Below, one piece after another: positions 1-4,264 of a DNA stretch of 5,948 nucleotides; within the stretch, counting starts at the first letter, position 1, and each line of letters opens with the position of its first letter. Origin of the DNA: Armatimonadota bacterium (GTDB lineage: Bacteria; Sysuimicrobiota; Sysuimicrobiia; Sysuimicrobiales; JACQTN01); NCBI GenBank assembly GCA_016210785.1, contig JACQTN010000208.1:1-5948 (forward strand), in the 5' to 3' direction. Made by a program: the position numbers and the translations under genes. A model generated the notes under the pieces. It searched no databases, was not told the DNA's origin, and was given only the letters and a program-made list of their open reading frames with translations.

Positions 1-380
1 CCATGTTCGTGGGCTTCGTGTTGGGCGCCTTCTCGGTGATGGGCATGTTCAAGAGCGTGGCCGCCATCTCGCTCTTCGTGCCCATCCTGGCCCTGGGCGT
101 GCCCATCTTCGACGCGGCCTACGCCATCGTGCGCCGGTACCGCAGCGGCCAGCCCATCTATCTCCCCGACCGCGGGCACCTGCACCACCAGCTGCTGGAC
201 CGCGGGTTGAGCCAGCGCCAGACGGTGCTGCTGCTGTACCTGTGCAGCGCCTTCCTGGGGGCGACGGCCCTGGCGCTGGCCGGCGTCGGCCGGGTGGCGG
301 CTTTCGTGGCGCTGGGGATCCTGGGGTGCCTGATCGTGCTGGGAGTGCGGCGCCTCCGCCTCTTCGAGTTCCTGCGCTAG
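1..380 (+). CDS. Polyprenyl-phosphate N-acetylhexosamine-1-phosphate transferase, WecA/TagO/MraY family (3' part)
   Basis: The gene starts upstream of the window; the first whole codon is at 3 and the stop is TAG at 378-380, leaving the last 125 residues. The family moves a sugar-1-phosphate, usually GlcNAc-1-P, from a UDP-sugar to undecaprenyl phosphate at the cytoplasmic membrane, the first step of many surface glycans and teichoic acids. Visible family marks are the MFVGF segment at the very start, which normally follows a GDSG motif, then VPIFD (33-37), a basic cytoplasmic loop, and GHLHHQLLDRGLSQRQ (58-73), the HxHH loop typical of WecA/TagO. Hydrophobic stretches near residues 3-17, 20-34, 75-93 and 97-115 fit membrane helices, and the protein ends in a short basic tail. 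The wecB gene downstream supports a role in glycan precursor assembly. The exact sugar cannot be told from this fragment, so the symbol is left open (wecA or tagO would be typical). Confidence 0.94.
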   Translation, partial: MFVGFVLGAFSVMGMFKSVAAISLFVPILALGVPIFDAAYAIVRRYRSGQPIYLPDRGHLHHQLLDRGLSQRQTVLLLYLCSAFLGATALALAGVGRVAAFVALGILGCLIVLGVRRLRLFEFLR

Positions 381-420
381 TGCTCACGCGCGGAGGTTCG
401 GGGGCAGTTGACGGCAGGAG

Positions 421-598
421 GGCGAGCCCGCATCCGGGCGAAGTGACTGCGGCCGAGTGGGATACCGATCTTGGCGAGCCAGAGAGGAGCGATGCCATGT
501 GTGAGCCCGTAGGGCGAGTTTGGCATCGCAACTACAGGAAGCGAGCCGTAGATCGGTCCGCGAGGCCGCCCCGGAGCGGAGCCGGATGCGGGCTCGCC
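421..598. repeat. Long nested inverted repeat between the transferase gene and wecB; possible structured RNA or palindromic element
   Basis: The outer arms 421-437 and 582-598 are perfect 17-bp reverse complements (GGCGAGCCCGCATCCGG and its complement). Further arms nest inside in the correct order: 449-454 with 564-569 (6 bp), 464-471 with 550-557 (8 bp), 489-497 with 521-529 (9 bp), and a small GCCC-GTA-GGGC hairpin at 505-515. Together they predict one rod-shaped fold of about 178 nt broken by internal loops. A 17-bp perfect match at this distance is very unlikely by chance. The element lies 40 bp after one stop codon and 44 bp before the next start. It has no T-run after the stem, so it is not an ordinary intrinsic terminator. 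No clear target-site duplication flanks it. I cannot assign it to a known RNA or mobile-element family, and either strand could be the functional one. Confidence 0.75.
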
Positions 599-642
599 GT
601 CACCATCATGACACCCTGGCGAGGAAGCAAGCACTGGCGGGC

Positions 643-1794
643 ATGACCGACGCCCCGCTCGCCATCATGACTGTCTTCGGCACGCGCCCGGAGGCCGTGA
701 AGATGGCTCCGGTCATCCAGGCGCTGCGCGCGCGCCCCGGCGAGTTCCGCCCCATCACCGTGGTTACGGCCCAGCACCGCGAGATGCTGGACCAGGTGCT
801 GCGCCTGTTCCACATCATGCCGGACCACGACCTCAACGTGATGCAGCCCGAGCAGTCCCTGGCCGAGATCACGGTGCGTGCCCTGGAGGGATTGGACCGG
901 GTGCTGCGGGAGGTGCGTCCGGCCCTGGTGCTGGTGCAGGGCGACGCCTCCAGCACTTTCGTGGGAGCGCTCGCCGCTTTCTACCACAGCCTCCCCATCG
1001 GGCACATCGAGGCGGGCCTCCGCACGTCCAACAAGTACCACCCCTTCCCCGAGGAGATGAACCGCCGCATGACCACGTCGCTGGCGGACCTGCACTTCGC
1101 CCCCACCGCCTGGGCCCGCGACAACCTGCTGCGCGAGGCAATCCCGCGGGACGCGATCTACGTGACCGGCAACACGGTGATTGACGCGTTGCGTCAAGTG
1201 GCGGCCGCCGGGCCTTTCCCCCCGGAGGCCGGCCTGCCCGACCTGGACGGCCGGTTCCTGCTGGTGGAGACGCACCGGCGCGAGAACTGGGGCGATCCGC
1301 AGCGGCAGATCTGCCTGGCGCTGCGGGACCTGCTGGACCGCTTCGCCGACCTGCGGCTGATCTTCTCCGTGCACCGCAACCCCGTGGTGCGGCGCGTGGT
1401 ATACGGGGTGATGGAGGGACACCCGCGGGCGCTGCTGATGGAGCCGCCCGACTACGGGCCGTTCGTGCAGTTGATGACGCGCGCCACCCTCATCCTCACC
1501 GACTCGGGGGGGATCCAGGAGGAAGCCCCGGCGCTGGGGACGCCGGTTCTGGTGCTGCGGCAGACCACCGAGCGGCCGGAGGGAGTGGCGGCCGGCACCG
1601 TCCGGCTGGTGGGCACCGACCGGGAGCGTATCGTGGTGGAGGTTAGCCACCTGCTTACCGATCAGGACGCCTACCGGCGCATGGCCACCGCGGTCAACCC
1701 CTACGGCGACGGCCAGGCCTCCCGCCGGATCGTGGAGGCGATCCGGTACTTCTTCGGCCGCTCCTCCACCCGGCCAGAGGAGTTTGGGACCTAA
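643..1794 (+). CDS. wecB: UDP-N-acetylglucosamine 2-epimerase, non-hydrolysing
   Basis: This cytoplasmic enzyme interconverts UDP-GlcNAc and UDP-ManNAc, supplying ManNAc or ManNAcA for surface polysaccharide. The 383-residue product has the usual family length and both halves of the GT-B-like fold. The N-terminus carries VFGTRPEAVKMAP (11-23). Catalytic-type residues are in place: D101 in VQGDASS, E123 in GHIEAGLR, E137/E138 in HPFPEEMNRR, and H211 in VETHRREN. The UDP-binding C-terminal half has SVHRNP (242-247), TDSGGIQEEAP (286-296) and TTERPEG (308-314). ATG 643 was chosen because the frame upstream lacks family sequence, although it stays open to 520. The Shine-Dalgarno is poor: GAGGAA at 621-626 is 16 nt away, and only GGCGG lies nearer. 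ATG 667, just before VFGTRPE, is a possible alternative. The upstream transferase uses the same sugar-nucleotide pool. Its stop codon abuts a repeat element. Confidence 0.97.
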   Translation: MTDAPLAIMTVFGTRPEAVKMAPVIQALRARPGEFRPITVVTAQHREMLDQVLRLFHIMPDHDLNVMQPEQSLAEITVRALEGLDRVLREVRPALVLVQGDASSTFVGALAAFYHSLPIGHIEAGLRTSNKYHPFPEEMNRRMTTSLADLHFAPTAWARDNLLREAIPRDAIYVTGNTVIDALRQVAAAGPFPPEAGLPDLDGRFLLVETHRRENWGDPQRQICLALRDLLDRFADLRLIFSVHRNPVVRRVVYGVMEGHPRALLMEPPDYGPFVQLMTRATLILTDSGGIQEEAPALGTPVLVLRQTTERPEGVAAGTVRLVGTDRERIVVEVSHLLTDQDAYRRMATAVNPYGDGQASRRIVEAIRYFFGRSSTRPEEFGT

Positions 1795-1852
1795 GAAGCT
1801 GTGTCGGAGATGTACCAGGAGCGAAACACCTTGAGGCCGGGTAACTGGGGCT
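1795..1852 (+). repeat. 58-bp intergenic element, copy A, directly after the wecB stop
   Basis: This stretch begins with the base after the wecB TAA and runs to CTGGGGCT at 1845-1852. It resembles 4132-4188, which sits in the same position after the S55 gene. By hand alignment, 16 of the first 20 bases match (GAAGCT-R-TGT-S-GG, then ATGTA). A central ACACC is shared, and the last 12 bases match at 11 (GTA-W-CTGGGGCT). The middle is more diverged and needs one or two single-base gaps. AGCT near its left end can pair with GGCT at its right end, but no convincing long stem is visible. The element ends 72 bp before the next start codon. Its function is unknown; a shared regulatory block or a small dispersed repeat would both fit. 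Confidence 0.65.
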
Positions 1853-1889
1853 AGCCGCCGCGCACGCCTGGGCCGCCGGCTGCGTATTG

Positions 1890-1895
1890 TATAAT
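1890..1895 (+). promoter_or_regulatory. Candidate sigma-70-type -10 box (TATAAT)
   Basis: A perfect TATAAT stands out in an otherwise very GC-rich spacer and lies in an AT-rich patch (1885-1895). Transcription starting about 7 nt downstream, near 1902, would give a leader of about 23 nt that still contains the Shine-Dalgarno at 1912-1917. No good -35 box is found at 16-18 bp: the sequence there is close to CCTGGG. Either the -35 is weak or an activator helps. It would drive the small exported protein and probably the S55 gene behind it. Confidence 0.55.
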
Positions 1896-1911
1896 GGGAA
1901 GGTGGAATGGT

Positions 1912-1917
1912 GGAGGT
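1912..1917 (+). promoter_or_regulatory. Shine-Dalgarno GGAGGT that sets the start at 1925
   Basis: GGAGGT lies 7 nt before ATG 1925 and favours that codon over the in-frame ATG at 1907, which has only a close-set GGAAGG (1897-1902) in front of it and would add six polar or charged residues ahead of the signal peptide. Confidence 0.7.
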
Positions 1918-1924
1918 GAACGGC

Positions 1925-2245
1925 ATGAGGGGCCGCATTCTGGCTCTGGCAGGCGTCATCGCGGTGCTGTCGGTGGCGTTGGCAGCGCCCGCGGCGCCCG
2001 GGCAGACTTGCCCCACGATCGAGGAGGTGCGGTCCAGCCTCACCGGCGAGGTGCTGGCGGACGGTCTGGTGCGGCTGGACGCCCGGGTCCGCGAGGGCGA
2101 CCCGCTGGTTTTCGTCCGCACGGCCACCAAGCCGCGGGAGGTCGCGGCGCGGGCGAAGGTGAGCGGCACAGTGATCGACGTGCTGGTCCGGCCGCAACAG
2201 ATAATCACGCTGGGGACCGCGGTGGCGAGGATCTGCCGCACCTGA
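1925..2245 (+). CDS. Small exported protein with a predicted lipoyl/biotin-like (barrel-sandwich) domain
   Basis: The product has 106 residues. Residues 1-26 look like a Sec signal peptide: MRGR, a hydrophobic core (about 5-20), then an Ala/Pro-rich cleavage region near APAAPG. The rest resembles the barrel-sandwich hybrid hairpins of HlyD/RND adaptor proteins: GEVLADGLVRLDARVREGDP (41-60), then KVSGTVIDVLV (78-88) and ITLGTAVARI (94-103). The pattern 'V-x-EGDPLV ... SGTV-x-x-VLV ... G-x-x-VA-x-I' is what suggests the fold. No biotin- or lipoyl-accepting lysine of the MKM or DKA type is seen, so it is probably a structural or binding domain rather than a carrier. Two cysteines, C29 near the mature N-terminus and C104 near the C-terminus, could form a disulphide. 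C29 lacks a proper lipobox. The S55 gene follows after 77 bp, and a TATAAT lies upstream. The fold is inferred from pattern alone and the function is unknown. Confidence 0.8.
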   Translation: MRGRILALAGVIAVLSVALAAPAAPGQTCPTIEEVRSSLTGEVLADGLVRLDARVREGDPLVFVRTATKPREVAARAKVSGTVIDVLVRPQQIITLGTAVARICRT

Positions 2246-2307
2246 GCCGCCGCCCGGCCCACCCCAGCGTCAGCCCTTTTCTCCTGTCATCCTGGACGCA
2301 TCCCAAT

Positions 2308-2314
2308 AGGAGGG
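2308..2314 (+). promoter_or_regulatory. Shine-Dalgarno AGGAGGG that sets a TTG start at 2323
   Basis: A near-perfect anti-16S match sits 8 nt before TTG 2323. This decides the start of the S55 gene, whose frame is open much further upstream without being coding. The TTG start places an Arg-rich n-region directly before a hydrophobic signal segment, as expected for export. Confidence 0.8.
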
Positions 2315-2322
2315 ACCCTGCC

Positions 2323-4131
2323 TTGAGACGGCGCCTGCACTGGCCAGCCGGCTTTTTGCTTCTTGTCACCGCCATCCTGCTGCTGCCCCCGGGCGGGCTC
2401 GCCCAGGAGGGGCCGCTCACCATGCCCCTGGCTCAGGTGCGGGTGGGGATGAAGGGTGTGGGCAGGACGGTGATCCAGGGAATCAGGGTCGAGGACTATC
2501 CGGTGGAGATCCTCGGCGTCCTGGACGCCGGCGGGGGCCGGCAGTTGATCATGTTCCGCATCACGGGGCCGGTGCTGGAGCGGCTGGGCGGCACCGCCCA
2601 GGGGATGAGCGGCAGTCCCCTCTACGTCAACGGGCGCATCATCGGCGCGCACGGCTTCTCGCTGGGCAACTTCCGCGGCCCCGACGCCAACGTCGGGCTG
2701 GCCACGCCCATCGAGGAGATGCTGAAACTGCTGGAGGGGGGCACGGCCGGGGACGTGCACCCGCGGGTCTACGTCAGCCGGCAGCCCATCCGCGTCAACG
2801 GTCGGGCCATCACCCGGGTTGTCATCGCCGACAGCACCGCCCAGGCGGAGGCCATCAACGCCGCCGGGCCTCCGGGTGTGGCCGCCGCGTCGCCGGCGGC
2901 GGTGCCGCTGACGGCGTGGGGCCTGGGCCCCCGCGCCTTTGAGCTCCTCACCCACCTGATGGCCCGGCACAACGTCATCCCGGTGCAGGGGCCCACTACG
3001 GGGCGGGGCGGCGCCCGCTTTCCGGAGGCGCCCCTGGAGCCGGGCAGCGCCATCGGCGTGGAGGTGGTGCGGGGGGACGTGGGCTTCGGCGCCGTGGGCA
3101 CGCTCTCTTACCGCCACGGCAACAAGATCCTGGCGTTCGCCCATCCGATGCTGAACGCGGGCGCGGCGGAATACGCGCTCACCAACGCCTACGTCCACAC
3201 CATCATCCGGAGCACGCAGCACCCCTTCAAGCTGGGCGAGATCGGGTCCATGGTGGGTCGCGTGACCATGGACCGCAGCGCCGGCCTGGGGGGCGAGATC
3301 GGGCGGCTACCGCGTTTCTTCAACGTCCGCGTCACCGTGCGCACCGCGGACAATAAGACGCTCCGCATGGGCGCGCAGGTGGTGCGCCGGCGCGATCTGG
3401 CCAGCAACTTCGTTCCCGTGATCCTGGCCAGCGCCATCGAGCAGGCCATGGACGAGGCGGGTGAGGGGACGGCGAGGGTCAAGATCACCATGCGGGCGCG
3501 CGGTCTCCCCCGCAACCTCGTGCGCGAGAACGTCTTCTACAGCGGCCGCAACATCGCCGCCGCGGCGGCGCTGGACCTGCCCGAGGCGGTGCAGTTCGCC
3601 TTCAACAACGAGTTCCGCACCGTGGATCCCATGGACATGGCGGTGGAGGTGGAAGTGGACCGCCGGCGGCGCACCGCCACCATCATGGACGCCCAGGTGG
3701 CGGCACGGGAGGTGCGGGCGGGCGGGATCGTCAGGGTGCGCATCCGGGTGCGCCCCTTCCAGCAGGCCGAGCAGATTTCCCGCATCATCGAGGTGCCGGT
3801 GCCGCGCAACTTCCCCACGGGCCCCGCGGTGCTGGTGATCCGGTCCGCGGGCGCCTCGGGCGCGGACGGCCTTCCGGTGGAAGAGCGTTTCAAGATGATG
3901 GTGGCCCAGGAACCGCGGCCGCTGCCCGCGGAGGACTTCGCCCAGGCCATCGAGCTGTTCGAGAGCGCCGGCAAGAACACGGACCTGTTGCTGCAGGTCG
4001 TGCCGTTTGGCTTCCCCCAGCTCGGGTCCACCGACGCCAACTTCCTCAACTTCGACGCGTTTGCCATGCGGACGATCCCGACCGACTGGGTGATCCTGGG
4101 CAGCTTCCAGATCCCCCTGATCATCCGCTGA
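2323..4131 (+). CDS. Exported SpoIVB-type (peptidase family S55) domain protein
   Basis: The 602-residue product starts at TTG. Residues 1-28 form a signal peptide: MRRR, a Leu-rich core, and a likely cut after GGLAQ. The start of the S55-like region is VRVGMKGVGRTVIQG (39-53). GMSGSP (94-99) carries the predicted nucleophile S96, followed by YVNGRIIGAHGFS. After an Ala/Pro-rich linker (about 170-195) comes GAVGTLSYRHGNKILAFAHPM (256-276) with the candidate catalytic H274. Next are KLGEIGSMVGRVTMDRSAG (303-321) and a beta-rich C-terminal half (about 330-602) that looks Ig-like around 440-510. SpoIVB is known as a secreted signalling serine protease of the sporulating cell. This protein lacks an evident PDZ domain and is more like the longer S55 proteins of non-sporulating bacteria, so a sporulation role should not be assumed. 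Its substrate is unknown. The small barrel-sandwich gene just upstream is a likely partner. Protease activity is inferred from the Ser and His motifs only. Confidence 0.93.
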   Translation: MRRRLHWPAGFLLLVTAILLLPPGGLAQEGPLTMPLAQVRVGMKGVGRTVIQGIRVEDYPVEILGVLDAGGGRQLIMFRITGPVLERLGGTAQGMSGSPLYVNGRIIGAHGFSLGNFRGPDANVGLATPIEEMLKLLEGGTAGDVHPRVYVSRQPIRVNGRAITRVVIADSTAQAEAINAAGPPGVAAASPAAVPLTAWGLGPRAFELLTHLMARHNVIPVQGPTTGRGGARFPEAPLEPGSAIGVEVVRGDVGFGAVGTLSYRHGNKILAFAHPMLNAGAAEYALTNAYVHTIIRSTQHPFKLGEIGSMVGRVTMDRSAGLGGEIGRLPRFFNVRVTVRTADNKTLRMGAQVVRRRDLASNFVPVILASAIEQAMDEAGEGTARVKITMRARGLPRNLVRENVFYSGRNIAAAAALDLPEAVQFAFNNEFRTVDPMDMAVEVEVDRRRRTATIMDAQVAAREVRAGGIVRVRIRVRPFQQAEQISRIIEVPVPRNFPTGPAVLVIRSAGASGADGLPVEERFKMMVAQEPRPLPAEDFAQAIELFESAGKNTDLLLQVVPFGFPQLGSTDANFLNFDAFAMRTIPTDWVILGSFQIPLIIR

Positions 4132-4195
4132 GAAGCTATGTGGGGAATGTAAGATCGCGTCACACCGTGCACCGGAGTATCTGGGGCTGAGAAGC
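4127..4195 (+). repeat. 10-bp direct repeats GCTGAGAAGC bracketing element copy B
   Basis: GCTGAGAAGC occurs at 4127-4136, spanning the TGA stop of the S55 gene, and again at 4186-4195, exactly 59 bp later. The two copies bracket the 57-bp element and overlap both its ends. This is what a partial tandem duplication, or a target-site duplication around a small insertion, would leave. Copy A shows only a weaker version (CTAAGAAGC on the left, GCTAGC on the right). Confidence 0.6.
4132..4188 (+). repeat. 57-bp intergenic element, copy B, directly after the S55 gene stop
   Basis: This is the second copy of the element at 1795-1852. It starts with the base after the TGA and ends in CTGGGGCT (4181-4188). 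It is best conserved at its two ends and diverged in the middle. It ends 76 bp before the next start codon, against 72 bp for copy A, so the two whole spacers (133 and 130 bp) have the same design. The sequence that follows has a 10-bp perfect palindrome (GCGGCGCCGC, 4194-4203) and an AT-richer patch ending in AGGAAGGG (4229-4245). That patch resembles the TATAAT-GGGAAGG patch of the first spacer but has no recognisable -10 box. Confidence 0.62.
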
Positions 4196-4264
4196 GGCGC
4201 CGCCAAACTTCCCCGGCCGCGCGGGACGTTATTTGGTAGGAAGGGTGTTCATCCGGACCACGTG

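Noticed and set aside
408..436. TTGACG (408-413) as a -35 box ahead of the inverted repeat
   Set aside because: The sequence 17-18 bp downstream (CATCCG/ATCCGG) is nothing like a -10 box.
520..642. Upstream in-frame extension of wecB by 41 codons
   Set aside because: The extra residues are Arg/His/Ala-rich, do not resemble the family, and lie over the inverted repeat. The normal N-terminus of the family begins just before VFGTRPE, so ATG 643 is preferred.
532..2262. Long minus-strand open frames opposite wecB, the S55 gene and the TamB-like gene
   Set aside because: They are shadows of strongly biased GC-rich codons on the + strand, rich in Arg, His, Pro and Gln, with no recognisable motifs.
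1894..2322. Long open frame before the S55 gene, overlapping the small protein gene in another frame
   Set aside because: It has no family similarity and an Arg/Gly-rich composition typical of off-frame GC-rich DNA. The TTG at 2323 has an ideal Shine-Dalgarno followed by a signal peptide.
2246..2322. C-rich gap with CCCTTTT after the small protein gene as an intrinsic terminator
   Set aside because: There is no stable hairpin directly before the four Ts, and a strong Shine-Dalgarno follows, so read-through into the S55 gene is more likely.
4183..4245. GGGGCTGAGA followed by an AGGAAGGG resembling parts of a TPP riboswitch (thi box)
   Set aside because: The second conserved TPP block (ACCTGAT-type sequence followed by the conserved GCG-AGG region) is absent, and the downstream gene is not related to thiamine.
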